Source: Aerobium sp039839275 (GTDB taxonomy: Bacteria > Pseudomonadota > Alphaproteobacteria > Rhizobiales > Rhizobiaceae). Taken from it: a stretch of 64,000 bases of DNA. The stretch lies in contig NZ_JBDOQP010000003.1 of assembly GCF_039839275.1 (NCBI RefSeq), positions 1 through 64,000 on the forward strand, given 5' to 3'. The first letter of the stretch is position 1, and each line of letters opens with the position of its first letter. This document shows, piece after piece, positions 39,903-50,920 of the stretch. The notes beneath the pieces are model-generated. The model saw nothing but the letters and a program-made list of their open reading frames with translations, searched no databases and was not told the DNA's origin. The position numbers and the translations under genes are program-made.

Positions 39903-39964
39903 TCGGTAAAATATAACGGGGATTGTAAAATGGGAGTTTCGAAATCGCGCTAAGTGCTTGATTT

Positions 39965-40040
<76 letters not shown>

Positions 40041-40179
40041 ACGGCGCACGGGTTAGCACAAATCTCGCGCCAGTAAAGCGGAATATGTATCGATCCGCGT
40101 GCCCGTGCTTCCTTCCTCCAACCCGTCGTGCTACCCCCGGCCTCCGATCATCGGCAACCAGCTTGCGCCCGGTTCATTC

Positions 40180-40953
40180 ATGCCCGACGAAAACATCGCA
40201 CTCTCCTTCGTCTCGGCAGACACGCCCGACGCGCGCGAAGCCGCCGCCCGGCTTGCGGCGCTTTATGGCCAGTCACGCGTCGAGGACGCGGACGTCGTGG
40301 TCGCGCTCGGCGGTGACGGGTTCATGCTCCAGGCGATCCAGGAGAACATGGATTCCGGCCGCGCGATCTATGGCATGAACCGCGGCACCATCGGCTTTCT
40401 CATGAACGAATACGCCGAAACCGGCCTCATGCAACGCATCGCGGCCGCGACGTCGGAGACCATCCGGCCGCTCGTGATGGAGGTCGAGACGACTGAAGGT
40501 GCGATCCCGACCGGCCGCGCGATCAACGAGGTGTCGCTATTCCGCCAGTCGGCGCAGGCTGCCAAGATCCGTATCACCATCGACGGCAAGGTGCGGCTGG
40601 AGGAACTGATCTGCGATGGCGTAATGGTGGCCACGCCGGCCGGATCGACCGCCTACAACCTGTCCGCGCACGGACCTATCTTGCCGCTGGATGCGCCCCT
40701 GCTTGCCCTGACCCCGGTCAGCCCCTTCCGCCCACGGCGCTGGCGCGGCGCACTGCTACCCAACCGCTCGACCGTACGCTTCGACATCCTCGAAGCAGAC
40801 AAGCGGCCAGTCAACGCGGTCGCCGATCATTTCGAGGTCAGGTCGGTGCTTTCGGTGAGCGTGCGCGAGTCGCGCCGATCGACCGTCACCTTGCTGTTCG
40901 ACGAGAGCCATTCGTGGAACGAGCGCGTCCTCACCGAACAGTTCCGCTATTGA
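40180..40953 (+). CDS. nadK: NAD kinase
   Basis: 257 aa from ATG 40180 (MPDENIALSFVSADTPDAREAAARL). The GGDG motif (G44-G47, VVVALGGDGFMLQAI) and the second conserved region GVMVATPAGSTAYNLSAHGPILPL are intact. It phosphorylates NAD to NADP with ATP. It is the first chromosomal gene after the prophage and is near average length for the alphaproteobacterial form. An in-frame ATG at 40099 exists but lies within the tRNA proximal region. Confidence 0.94.
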   Translation: MPDENIALSFVSADTPDAREAAARLAALYGQSRVEDADVVVALGGDGFMLQAIQENMDSGRAIYGMNRGTIGFLMNEYAETGLMQRIAAATSETIRPLVMEVETTEGAIPTGRAINEVSLFRQSAQAAKIRITIDGKVRLEELICDGVMVATPAGSTAYNLSAHGPILPLDAPLLALTPVSPFRPRRWRGALLPNRSTVRFDILEADKRPVNAVADHFEVRSVLSVSVRESRRSTVTLLFDESHSWNERVLTEQFRY

Positions 40954-41096
40954 AATCTGCCTCCGGTTTAATCATATCTACGCGAAAGTCGCGCGAATCC
41001 CGCCATTTCGGGCGGTTGCCGTTGACATTCGCGCGCACGAGCCTTAACGCCAGCCTCAGGCATCCGTGCGCCATGCGCCGGATTTGAAGGGCGCAT

Positions 41097-42722
41097 ATGC
41101 GGCGGCTCCCAAAACCGCGAACCAGCAGAGACAGCCAACACGTGTCATCAGACGATCAGACTGAAATTCAGGCCGAAACCCCGGTGGAGGCGAAAGAAGT
41201 CACTTTTGCCGATCTCGGCCTCTCCCAAAAGGTCCTCTCCGCCGTGACGGATGCCGGCTATACCACGCCGACACCGATCCAGGCCGGAGCAATTCCTCAT
41301 GCCCTGCAGGGCAAGGACGTGCTGGGCATCGCCCAGACTGGCACCGGCAAGACGGCCGCATTCGTCCTGCCGATGATCACCCGGCTCGAAAAGGGCCGCG
41401 CTCGCGCCCGTATGCCGCGCACGCTGATCCTCGAGCCGACGCGCGAACTCGCCGCGCAGGTCGAGGAGAACTTCGTCAAGTACGGCAAGAACAACCGCCT
41501 CACGGTGGCGCTGCTCATCGGCGGCGTGTCGTTCGACGAACAGGAAAAGAAGCTGGAGCGCGGCGCCGACGTACTGATCGCGACGCCGGGCCGCCTGCTC
41601 GATCACTTCGAGCGCGGCAAGCTGCTCCTGACGGGCGTCGAGACTTTCGTCATCGACGAAGCCGACCGCATGCTCGACATGGGATTCATCCCTGACATCG
41701 AACGTATCGCGAAGCTTATTCCCTTCACACGCCAGACGCTCTTCTTCTCGGCCACAATGCCGCCGGAGATCACCAAGCTGACCGAGCAGTTCCTGCAGGC
41801 GCCGGTGCGCGTCGAGGTCTCGAAGGCGGCGTCGACGGGCGTCAACATCATCCAGCGCCTGGTCAAGTCGAAGTCGAAGAGCTGGGACAAGCGCGAAACG
41901 CTGCGCAATCTGATCCGCGCGGAAGAGAACGAGCTCAAGAACGCGATCATCTTCTGCAACAGGAAGGTGGATGTTTCAGAGCTGTTCCGTTCGCTCGTGA
42001 AGCACGATTTCGATGCCGGCGCCCTGCATGGCGACATGGACCAGCGAGCGCGCATGGCCATGCTCGCAGGCTTCCGCGATGGCAAGCTGAAGCTGCTCGT
42101 CGCATCCGACGTGGCGGCGCGTGGTCTCGACATCCCTGACGTGTCCCACGTCTTCAATTTCGACGTGCCGATCCATGCGGAGGACTATGTTCACCGCATC
42201 GGGCGCACGGGCCGCGCCGGACGCTCGGGCAAATCGTTCACCATCGTGACTCGTTCCGACAGCAAATATCTCGATGCCATCGAGAAACTGATCGGCAACA
42301 AGATCGAGTGGATGGATGGTGATCTTTCGACCGTGTCGCAGGACGACGCGGAGGACGAGGCGCCCCGCCGTGGCCGCGGCAAGGGACGCGAGCGCGGTCG
42401 GGCTTCATCTTCTTCCGACGACAGGAAGCCACGCGGCGAACGCAAGAGCGCGCGCCGCTCGGAGCCGAAGGCCGAGGAAGAGGTTGTGGCCGAAGTTGCG
42501 GTCCAGCCCGTCGAGGAAGCTCCGGTCGAAGAGAAGCGTTCGCGCCGTGAGGCGATCAAGTCGGACAATTCCGAGCGCAAGGCACGGCCAGAGCAGCGTA
42601 GCCGCGACGAAGGCGGCCGCCGCGAGCGCGGTCGCGACTGGCGCAGGGACGATGACGAACCATCGCCCATCGGCTTCGGGGACGAGATCCCGGCTTTCAT
42701 GAAAATCCCCGCCCGGGTCTGA
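41097..42722 (+). CDS. DEAD-box RNA helicase (RhlE-like)
   Basis: 541 aa from ATG 41097 with AAGGG upstream; GTG at 41142 is an alternative. All helicase motifs are present: Q motif (TFADLGLSQKVLSAVTDAGYTTPTPIQ), AQTGTGKT, PTRELAAQ, TPGRLLD, DEAD (VIDEADRMLD), SAT, and HRIGRTGRAGR. The final 100 residues are a charged, disordered, arginine-rich tail (RGRGKGRERGRASS, RSRDEGGRRERGRDW), common in RhlE homologues for RNA binding. It acts in ribosome assembly or RNA turnover, especially at low temperature. Confidence 0.95.
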   Translation: MRRLPKPRTSRDSQHVSSDDQTEIQAETPVEAKEVTFADLGLSQKVLSAVTDAGYTTPTPIQAGAIPHALQGKDVLGIAQTGTGKTAAFVLPMITRLEKGRARARMPRTLILEPTRELAAQVEENFVKYGKNNRLTVALLIGGVSFDEQEKKLERGADVLIATPGRLLDHFERGKLLLTGVETFVIDEADRMLDMGFIPDIERIAKLIPFTRQTLFFSATMPPEITKLTEQFLQAPVRVEVSKAASTGVNIIQRLVKSKSKSWDKRETLRNLIRAEENELKNAIIFCNRKVDVSELFRSLVKHDFDAGALHGDMDQRARMAMLAGFRDGKLKLLVASDVAARGLDIPDVSHVFNFDVPIHAEDYVHRIGRTGRAGRSGKSFTIVTRSDSKYLDAIEKLIGNKIEWMDGDLSTVSQDDAEDEAPRRGRGKGRERGRASSSSDDRKPRGERKSARRSEPKAEEEVVAEVAVQPVEEAPVEEKRSRREAIKSDNSERKARPEQRSRDEGGRRERGRDWRRDDDEPSPIGFGDEIPAFMKIPARV

Positions 42723-42734
42723 CTGTCGCCTGAC

Positions 42735-43067
42735 CTATTTCCGGGGCTTCGCTGAGCGCAGCGAGGCCTCGAAAGCCTTTCGGGCCCACACCGCCATCTC
42801 GTCCGGATCGTCGAGTGCGGTGTCGGGGATCGACCAGTACGGCATCGCGACCGGCCCTTTCCTGCTCTGCCCTTCATAGACCCATTGCGTCGAGCCCGCC
42901 GCGGCAAATTCCGGCGCGCTGATGGCGTCGGCCTTGAGCATGATATCGCCGCCGATTTCGAGCGCGATGATCACGCCGTCATGGTAGATCCCCTTGCCGC
43001 CGAACATGCGCTTGATCGTCACGTGGCCGAGGCCGGCGAAGAGGTCGGCTATCGCATCATTGTCCAC
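42735..43067 (-). CDS. TfoX/Sxy N-terminal domain protein
   Basis: 110 aa from ATG 43067 (MDNDAIADLFAGLGHVTIKRMFGGKGIYHDGVIIAL). The KRMFGGxGIY motif is the TfoX N-terminal signature. Stand-alone TfoX_N proteins are common in rhizobia; a link to competence, as in Haemophilus, is not established. Its end converges on the helicase gene. Confidence 0.85.
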   Translation of the reverse strand: MDNDAIADLFAGLGHVTIKRMFGGKGIYHDGVIIALEIGGDIMLKADAISAPEFAAAGSTQWVYEGQSRKGPVAMPYWSIPDTALDDPDEMAVWARKAFEASLRSAKPRK

Positions 43068-43145
43068 CGGTTACCTGCTTTCTGGGAAACATGCCCGCAT
43101 CGCGTGCGTTAGGATGACGCAAACGCCAACGAGAGAAAAGTCGCG

Positions 43146-43643
43146 ATGCCGATGCTTCTGAAAGGCTCCTGCCACTGCGGATCGGTCCGCTTCGAGGCGA
43201 TGAGCCACACGCCGATCCCCTACCAGCTCTGCTACTGCTCGATCTGCCGCAAGCAGCAGGGCGGAGGCGGCTATGCCATCAACCTCGCCGCCGTCACCAG
43301 CACGCTCGAGATCGAAGGCGAAGAACACCTAGGCCTCTACCGTGCCACGATCGAGGACCAGGAGCGCCCGCACTGCGAGACATCCACGGGAGAAAGGCGG
43401 TTCTGCACGAAATGCGGGGCGGGCATGTGGCTCTACGATCCGACATGGCCGGACCTCATCCACCCTTTCGCGTCAGCAATCGACACCGACCTTCCAGTCG
43501 CGCCGGAGCGTGTGCATCTCATGTTGAAATACAAGGCGGCGTGGGTGGAGCCGAATGTCGGCGACAACGATGCGACGTTCGAACTCTATCCAGAGGAGTC
43601 GATCGATGCCTGGCACAAGAAGCGCGGGCTGTGGGTAGACTAG
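43146..43643 (+). CDS. GFA-family glutathione-dependent formaldehyde-activating-like protein
   Basis: 165 aa from ATG 43146. Conserved cysteine signatures: GSCHCGSVRFEA, CYCSICRKQQGG, and FCTKCGAGMWLYD, which bind zinc in GFA/Mss4-like folds. GFA enzymes form S-hydroxymethylglutathione, but most annotated members have undefined substrates. Converges with sufA. Confidence 0.9.
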   Translation: MPMLLKGSCHCGSVRFEAMSHTPIPYQLCYCSICRKQQGGGGYAINLAAVTSTLEIEGEEHLGLYRATIEDQERPHCETSTGERRFCTKCGAGMWLYDPTWPDLIHPFASAIDTDLPVAPERVHLMLKYKAAWVEPNVGDNDATFELYPEESIDAWHKKRGLWVD

Positions 43644-43646
43644 CGC

Positions 43647-44033
43647 CTACGCTTCGGCGGCTGCTCGCGCGTCCGCAAGAGCCTTGAGATCAGCCGGCTT
43701 CAACTCCACCGACTCGCCGCAGCCGCAGGCCGAGGACTGGTTGGGGTTGTTGAACGTAAAGCCGGTGCGTAGCGTGGTTCTTTCGAAATCCATCTGGGTG
43801 CCGAGCAGGAACAACGCCGCTTCCGGCGCCACCCAGACATGGGAGCCTTCGTGCTCGATGTGATCGTCGGCGGCTTTCGGCTCGGTCACCAGGTCGATGG
43901 TGTACTCCATGCCCGCGCAGCCGCCCTTCTTGACGCCGACGCGAATGCCCTGCGCACTGTCGCGCGCCTCGACGATCTCGCGGACGCGGTCTGCGGCCGC
44001 ATCGGTCATCGTCATTACCTGAAATCTGCCCAT
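43647..44033 (-). CDS. sufA: Iron-sulfur cluster carrier SufA/IscA-type
   Basis: 128 aa; ATG 44033 follows GGAG by 6 nt, preferred over the longer frame. A-type scaffold with Cys ligands GGCAGMEY and the C-terminal SACGCGES. It passes [Fe-S] clusters from SufBCD to targets and is the last gene of the suf operon (100 bp after sufT). Confidence 0.94.
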   Translation of the reverse strand: MGRFQVMTMTDAAADRVREIVEARDSAQGIRVGVKKGGCAGMEYTIDLVTEPKAADDHIEHEGSHVWVAPEAALFLLGTQMDFERTTLRTGFTFNNPNQSSACGCGESVELKPADLKALADARAAAEA

Positions 44034-44133
44034 TACCGTCTCCACTCAGCGCCGGTTCAAGGCCGGCCGAATGATTTCATACCCTCAAGATGGTGAAGAA
44101 TCGGCTGCGTTGCAACCTTTCGCCGAAAGGCCG

Positions 44134-44535
44134 TCAATACCAGCCGACCGCCACCTGTGCTTCTTCCGACATGCGGTCCGGCGTCCAGGGCGGATCGAAG
44201 ACCATCGCCACTTCCACGCCGGAAACGCCTTCGACCGCACCCACGGCATTCTCTACCCAGCCAGGCATCTCGCCGGCCACCGGGCACCCTGGCGCGGTCA
44301 GCGTCATGTCGATCTTCACCGAACGGTCGTCCTCGATGTCGATGCGATAGATCAGGCCCAGCTCGTAGATGTCGGACGGAATCTCCGGATCGTAGACCGT
44401 CTTCAAGGCACCGACGATATCGTCGGTGAGCCGCGCCAGTTCTTCCGCCGGAATCGTCGATGACGACACCGCCGGCCGGCTGTCGGCCTGCGTCTCGTTC
44501 GTTTCGTTAGGCGTCACGTTCTCGTCCATCATCAT
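44134..44535 (-). CDS. sufT: SUF Fe-S cluster assembly protein SufT (DUF59/MIP18)
   Basis: 133 aa from ATG 44535, coupled to sufS by TGATG. A disordered N-terminus precedes the DUF59 fold: LKTVYDPEIPSDIYELGLIYRIDI, with the DPE motif and TAPGCPVAGEMP (Cys). SufT acts in Fe-S cluster maturation, especially of lipoate synthase-type enzymes, in alphaproteobacteria. Confidence 0.93.
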   Translation of the reverse strand: MMMDENVTPNETNETQADSRPAVSSSTIPAEELARLTDDIVGALKTVYDPEIPSDIYELGLIYRIDIEDDRSVKIDMTLTAPGCPVAGEMPGWVENAVGAVEGVSGVEVAMVFDPPWTPDRMSEEAQVAVGWY

Positions 44536-45776
44536 CACCCGAAAAATGTTCGTGCCTTTTCCAGTGCTTCCACCAGCGCATCGACCTCGGCCCTTGTATT
44601 ATACATGGCGAATGAGGCACGGCATGTCGAGGTCACGCCAAATCTCTTAAGCAGTGGCTGGGCGCAATGGGTACCTGCCCGCACCGCAACGCCCGAGCGA
44701 TCGATGACCATCGACACGTCATGCGCGTGGATGCCCTCCAGTTCGAACGACACGATGGCGCCCTTGCCCGGAGCGTTGCCGAATATGCGCAGCGAGTTGA
44801 TGCCGCGCAGGCGCTCGTGGGCGTAAGTGGTCAGGTCCGCTTCATGGGCGGCGATGCGCTCGCGACCGACGCCCTGCATGTATTCCAGGGCCGCACCCAG
44901 CCCGATTGCCTGAACGATTGGCGGGGTGCCTGCCTCGAAACGATGCGGCGGCTCGTTGTATGTCACCATCTCCTCGGTGACATTCTCGATCATCTCGCCG
45001 CCACCCTGGAACGGACGCATCGCCTCCAGCATCTGCTTGCGTCCATAGAGCACGCCAATGCCGGACGGACCGTAGACCTTGTGGCCGGTGAAGACGTACC
45101 AGTCGCAGCCGATATCCTGCACGTCGACCGGCATGTGCACGGCCGCCTGGCTGCCATCGATGAGCGTCGGGATACCGCGCTCGCGCGCGATGCGACAAAT
45201 CTCCTTTGCCGGCGTCACCGTTCCAAGCGCGTTGGACATGTGCGCCATTGCGACGAGCTTGGTGCGCGGGCTCAGCGCCTTCTCGAAGTCTTCGATGTGG
45301 AACACCCCGTCATCGTCGACCGGCACCCACACCAGCTTGGCGCCCTGCCTTTCACGAATGAAATGCCACGGCACGATGTTGGAGTGGTGCTCCATGATCG
45401 AGACGACGATCTCGTCGCCTTCGCCGACGTTAGGCATGCCCCAGCCATAGGCGACGGTGTTGATGGCCTCGGTGGTCGACTTCGTGAAGACGATCTCGTC
45501 GACGCTGCCCGCGTTCAAGAAGCCGCGAACCGTCTCGCGCGCCTTTTCGTAGGCATCGGTGGCGGCGTTGGACAGGAAATGCAGGCCGCGATGCACGTTC
45601 GCATATTCGCTGGAATAGGCATGTGTAATCGCGTCGATCACCGCCTGCGGCTTCTGGGCGGATGCGCCGTTGTCGAGATAGACCAGAGGCTTGCCGTAGA
45701 CCTCGCGCGACAGGATCGGGAAGTCGCGGCGGATCGCCTCGACATCATACGGCCTGTTTTCCACTTGCTGATCCAC
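44535..45776 (-). CDS. sufS: Cysteine desulfurase SufS
   Basis: 413 aa from GTG 45776 (VDQQVENRPYDVEAIRRDFPILSREV), with AGGGAA 8 nt upstream; the frame extends to 45833 but that overlaps sufD. PLP lysine in TGHKVYGPSG and catalytic Cys in RAGTHCAQP identify group II desulfurase. It supplies sulfur to SufBCD. A DUF59 gene follows. Confidence 0.96.
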   Translation of the reverse strand: MDQQVENRPYDVEAIRRDFPILSREVYGKPLVYLDNGASAQKPQAVIDAITHAYSSEYANVHRGLHFLSNAATDAYEKARETVRGFLNAGSVDEIVFTKSTTEAINTVAYGWGMPNVGEGDEIVVSIMEHHSNIVPWHFIRERQGAKLVWVPVDDDGVFHIEDFEKALSPRTKLVAMAHMSNALGTVTPAKEICRIARERGIPTLIDGSQAAVHMPVDVQDIGCDWYVFTGHKVYGPSGIGVLYGRKQMLEAMRPFQGGGEMIENVTEEMVTYNEPPHRFEAGTPPIVQAIGLGAALEYMQGVGRERIAAHEADLTTYAHERLRGINSLRIFGNAPGKGAIVSFELEGIHAHDVSMVIDRSGVAVRAGTHCAQPLLKRFGVTSTCRASFAMYNTRAEVDALVEALEKARTFFG

Positions 45777-45811
45777 TGTCGTATTCCCTGTCGGTCTTTT
45801 CCGCGCGTCGT

Positions 45812-47077
45812 TCACCCGTGCGTAGCGAACCAACCGTCAAGCTTCGCTTCCAGCGCGCTGACGAGTGCCTCGTCTTCCAGTTCCTCGATGATCTCGGCGA
45901 GGAACGCCTTGACCAGCAGGCCACGCGCGATCTTCTCCTCGACGCCACGCGCCATCAGGTAGAAGAGATGGTCGCCATTGATCTCCGTCACCGTCGCGCC
46001 ATGGCCACAGGCAACGTCGTCGGCAAAGATTTCGAGCTCCGGCTTGGTCGAGAACTCGGCATCGTCGGACAGAAGCAGCGTGTTGCAGGCCATCTTGGCA
46101 TCGGTCTTCTGGGCGATCTGCGCGACGCGGATCTGCCCCTGGAAGACGCCATGCGCCTTGTCGGTCACGACGTTGCGGATGATCTCCGTCGAGGTGGTGT
46201 TCGGCGCCGCATGGTCCAGAACCATGGTGACGTCGCAATGCGTCTCGCCGCCCAGCATGTTGACGCCGCGCAACTTGAAGTCCGAACCTTCACCGGCGGC
46301 AACCACGCGGATTTCCTGACGGACCAGCTTGGCGCCGATGTTCATGAAGAACACCGTCAGCCTGGCATCCTTGCCGATCGTGATGTTGATCTGGCCCAGA
46401 TGCGTGGCGTCGGTGGGCTGCTCCTGGAGGATGACGTAGACGACGTCGGACCCTTCGCCGACATCCAGCGATGTCACCGAACTCGCGAGAGCGGAACCGG
46501 ACCCCGTCTGCCGTTCGACAAGCGTTGCCTTTGCATTGTCGCCAACGGTAATCGGGAAGCGCGCGTGGACCTGGCCGCCGGCCTGCAGGTTCTGCATTTC
46601 GATCGGCGCGTTCACCACGGTACCGGCGGGAATGTCGAGTGAATAGCCGTCCGACGCGAAGGCGGCATTGATGGCGCCGACGGCATCATCGCCGTCGACC
46701 GGCGCCATCGCCGCACGCTTGTCTCCAGCCAGCAGCAGATCCTGGAAGCGTGCCACGTCGACGCCGTCGATCGTCGGCATGCCATCGGCCATGCCATTGG
46801 CCACACGCAGTACGGCCGATCCGTCGATCAGCGGGCTCAGCGTTTCCGGACGGGCCGTTGCGTCAAATGCCGGCACCGAATTCAACAGCCGGCGCAGGTC
46901 GGTGTAGTGCCACGCCTCTATGCGGCGCGTCGGCAAGCCTGCCTTCAACGCCTCCACCGCATCGTCGCGGCGGCGTGCGACATCAGCATCGCCGGGCAAC
47001 TGGGCGACCCGCTGCGAAAATGCCTCGACCAGCGCGGTCTCGGCCGGCGTCAGCGTGTTGGGAGCATGAACGTTCAT
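45812..47077 (-). CDS. sufD: Fe-S cluster assembly protein SufD
   Basis: 421 aa from ATG 47077. The N-terminal helix with PTRRIEAWHYTDLR is typical of SufD, and the C-terminal beta-helix core has VVYVILQEQPTDATHLGQINITIG and CGHGATVTEINGDHLFYLMARG. SufD pairs with SufB in the SufBC2D scaffold complex. It lies between sufC and sufS. Confidence 0.95.
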   Translation of the reverse strand: MNVHAPNTLTPAETALVEAFSQRVAQLPGDADVARRRDDAVEALKAGLPTRRIEAWHYTDLRRLLNSVPAFDATARPETLSPLIDGSAVLRVANGMADGMPTIDGVDVARFQDLLLAGDKRAAMAPVDGDDAVGAINAAFASDGYSLDIPAGTVVNAPIEMQNLQAGGQVHARFPITVGDNAKATLVERQTGSGSALASSVTSLDVGEGSDVVYVILQEQPTDATHLGQINITIGKDARLTVFFMNIGAKLVRQEIRVVAAGEGSDFKLRGVNMLGGETHCDVTMVLDHAAPNTTSTEIIRNVVTDKAHGVFQGQIRVAQIAQKTDAKMACNTLLLSDDAEFSTKPELEIFADDVACGHGATVTEINGDHLFYLMARGVEEKIARGLLVKAFLAEIIEELEDEALVSALEAKLDGWFATHG

Positions 47078-47086
47078 CAAAACACC

Positions 47087-47842
47087 TCAGGCCGCTTCGC
47101 CGATGACGCCGGCGTAGCCGTTTTCCTCGAGCTCGAGCGCCAAGTCCTTGTCTCCCGACTTGATCACCTGCCCCTTGTAGAGCACGTGGACGCTGTCGGG
47201 CACGATGTGCTCGAGAAGCCGCTGATAGTGGGTGATCACCACGAAGGCGCGATCCGGCGAGCGCAGCGCGTTGACGCCGTCTGCAACGATCTTCAGCGCA
47301 TCGATATCGAGGCCGGAATCGGTTTCGTCCAGCACGCACAGGCTCGGCTGCAGCAACTGCATCTGCAGAATTTCAGCGCGCTTCTTCTCGCCGCCGGAGA
47401 AGCCGACGTTCAAGGGCCGCTTGAGCATGTTCATGTCGATGCTGAGCGCACCGGCCGCTTCTTTCACCCGACGCAGCAGTTCCGGAATCTTCAGCTCCTC
47501 CTCGCCGCGCGCCTTGCGCTGGGCGTTCATGGCGACCTTGAGGAACTCCATCGTCGCCACGCCGGGTATCTCCATCGGATACTGGAATGCGAGGAAGATG
47601 CCGGATGCGGCGCGCTCGGCGGGATCCATCTCGAGGATTGACTCGCCGTTGTAGAGGATTTCGCCCTCGGTGACCTCATAGTCGTCGCGGCCGGCAAGGA
47701 TGTATGACAGCGTCGACTTGCCAGACCCGTTAGGGCCCATGATGGCGGCGACCTCGCCCTTGTTCACCGTCAGGTTCAGGCCGCGGATGATCTCGGTGCC
47801 GTCTTCGGCGATGCGGGCGTGCAGGTTCTTGATCTCAAGCAT
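47087..47842 (-). CDS. sufC: Fe-S cluster assembly ATPase SufC
   Basis: 251 aa from ATG 47842. ABC ATPase with Walker A GPNGSGKST (residues 36-44), signature FSGGEKKRAEILQMQLLQPSL and Walker B VLDETDSGLD, with H-loop VVITHYQRLLEHI. The SufC ETDSGLD variant is characteristic. It powers the SufBC2D scaffold. Confidence 0.97.
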   Translation of the reverse strand: MLEIKNLHARIAEDGTEIIRGLNLTVNKGEVAAIMGPNGSGKSTLSYILAGRDDYEVTEGEILYNGESILEMDPAERAASGIFLAFQYPMEIPGVATMEFLKVAMNAQRKARGEEELKIPELLRRVKEAAGALSIDMNMLKRPLNVGFSGGEKKRAEILQMQLLQPSLCVLDETDSGLDIDALKIVADGVNALRSPDRAFVVITHYQRLLEHIVPDSVHVLYKGQVIKSGDKDLALELEENGYAGVIGEAA

Positions 47843-47872
47843 GTTCGTGTCTTCCTGAATAACGTAATCGGC

Positions 47873-49384
<1,512 letters not shown>

Positions 49385-49527
49385 CGGCGTTCTCCATCCT
49401 CGCCGGGGTCAAGGCCCGGCAGTTGTCGAAATCGCAATCGCGGCTGTGCCGCAGATGCGAGGTTACATAGTGCGGACCATCAGCAAATGCACGTCCGCGC
49501 ATGGCTGATGACCGGAATCATCGCAGC

Positions 49528-50682
49528 TCAGGCAGCATTGCTCCTGCGGTGCATGAATTCGTTCAGGGCAGCGGCGAACCGGTCGATTTCCGCATCGGTC
49601 GTCTGGTGGCCGACGGAGACCCGCAATCCGCTCACCGTCTCGCCATATCCCATGGCCTTCAGGACCCTGCTGGCACCGACCTTGCCCGACGAGCACGCGG
49701 AGCCGGCAGAGACCGAGACGCCCGCGAGATCGAAGGCGATCAGCGCCGTCTCCGCCTTGACGCCGGGTATGGCGAAAAACACCGTGTTCGGCAGCCGGTC
49801 GACTGCTTCGGCGAAGATCGTGGCATCCGGCACCACCTGGCGGATAAGTCCCTCGATGCGAGCGCGCTTTCCTTCTAGCAGGCTCGCACGCGCGAGATTT
49901 GCCAGCGCCTCGCGCGCGGCGGCGCCAAAGCCGGCTATCGCCGCGTAGTTCTCCGTGCCGGCGCGGTGGCCGCGTTCCTGGCCGCCTCCGCTGGCGATCG
50001 GCGAAGGCATCAGCACGTCGCTGGTCCCGACGAGCGCGCCCGCGCCCTTGGGGCCACCGATCTTGTGTGCCGCCAGGATGAGAAAATCAGCGCATAGTTC
50101 TGTAATATCGAGAGAAACCCTGCCGCCACCCTGAACCGCATCGAGGACAAACAGGCCGCCGGCCTCGTGCACGATCGACGCGATCCTGGCGGCCGGCTGG
50201 AGCGCGCCGGTCTCGTTGTTGGCAAGATGGATCGCGACCAGCGGCAAACCCTGCGACCCGTCATGGGCCGCGAGCGCACCAGCCAGCGCATCGAGATCGA
50301 GCGTTCCCGTCTCGGCGACTGGAAGCGCAACCACTTGCTCGGGACCGAATCTGCCGCCCCCGACAACGATCGAATGATCCGTCTCCGCGACGTAGAGCCT
50401 TGAATAGGTCAGCGGCGCGCGTCCCATCTTCCAATCGGGTGTCAGCACCAGCGCCGTCGCTTCGCTCGCACCAGACGTGAAGACCACATGCTCGGGCTTT
50501 GCGCCACAAAGCGCCGCAACGTCACGCCTGGCGGTTTCGACAAGCCGCCTCGCCTCGCGTCCCTCGAAATGGACGGAAGACGGGTTCGCCGTCAGGTCGA
50601 GGGCCGCGATCATCGCCTCGCGCGCCGCGGGCAGCAGCGGTGCGCTTGCATTGTGATCGAGATAGGCCCTGTTCGCCGTCAT
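49528..50682 (-). CDS. Cysteine desulfurase (NifS/IscS-like), first gene of the suf operon
   Basis: 384 aa from ATG 50682 (MTANRAYLDHNASAPLLPAAREAM). PLP lysine in AAHKIGGPKGAGAL and the catalytic loop SACSSGK mark group I desulfurase. It lies at the head of the suf cluster with the Irr box upstream, so both enzymes probably feed the same system. Two desulfurases in one operon are typical of rhizobial suf clusters. Confidence 0.94.
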   Translation of the reverse strand: MTANRAYLDHNASAPLLPAAREAMIAALDLTANPSSVHFEGREARRLVETARRDVAALCGAKPEHVVFTSGASEATALVLTPDWKMGRAPLTYSRLYVAETDHSIVVGGGRFGPEQVVALPVAETGTLDLDALAGALAAHDGSQGLPLVAIHLANNETGALQPAARIASIVHEAGGLFVLDAVQGGGRVSLDITELCADFLILAAHKIGGPKGAGALVGTSDVLMPSPIASGGGQERGHRAGTENYAAIAGFGAAAREALANLARASLLEGKRARIEGLIRQVVPDATIFAEAVDRLPNTVFFAIPGVKAETALIAFDLAGVSVSAGSACSSGKVGASRVLKAMGYGETVSGLRVSVGHQTTDAEIDRFAAALNEFMHRRSNAA

Positions 50683-50801
50683 GGCAGGCTGTCGACTCCT
50701 TTATTCGGCTCGTGGCCGCAGATCGGCGTTTTTCCTTGAAATTGCAAGGCCAGCCGTCCTATTTACCCGCTTCGCAGGCTGGCGGATGCGTGATCCACTA
50801 G

Positions 50802-50818
50802 TTTTGAACAGTTCTAAA
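50802..50818. promoter_or_regulatory. Irr box (iron control element) upstream of the suf operon
   Basis: TTTTGAACAGTTCTAAA matches the ICE consensus TTTAGAA-N3-TTCTAAA at all but one base (position 4 T for A). It lies 120 bp upstream of the desulfurase ATG on the minus strand, in the divergent intergenic region. Irr is a Fur-family, heme-responsive regulator in rhizobia that represses or activates iron-use genes under iron limitation. Confidence 0.75.
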
Positions 50819-50920
50819 GTAGTTTGTAGGCGGATGGTCGTGTTCCGTCAAGTGCGAGGGCGGGAATGCCCGCCCTGATGCATCATCGGCCGGACAGTTG
50901 CCGCGCCAAGTGGAGTAAGC

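Larger units (their letters stand above)
1..39964. mobile_element. Integrated siphovirus-type prophage (left end outside window)
   Basis: A contiguous block of phage genes: tape measure, tail chaperones, HK97-type head genes, terminase, DnaB-like helicase, CI-like repressor with operators, recombination genes and a tyrosine integrase. The right end abuts the 3' end of a tRNA-Thr gene, the classical target of tyrosine integrases. Structural genes are on the minus strand and early/recombination genes on the plus strand, diverging from an operator-rich control region near 28.1 kb. Only the right boundary is visible; the tape measure gene is still open at position 1, and distal tail, fibre and lysis genes must lie further left. 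No broken core genes are seen, so the element could be functional, which is inference. Confidence 0.95.

Noticed and set aside
44667..45962. A 431-codon plus-strand frame
   Set aside because: Antisense of sufS and part of sufD.
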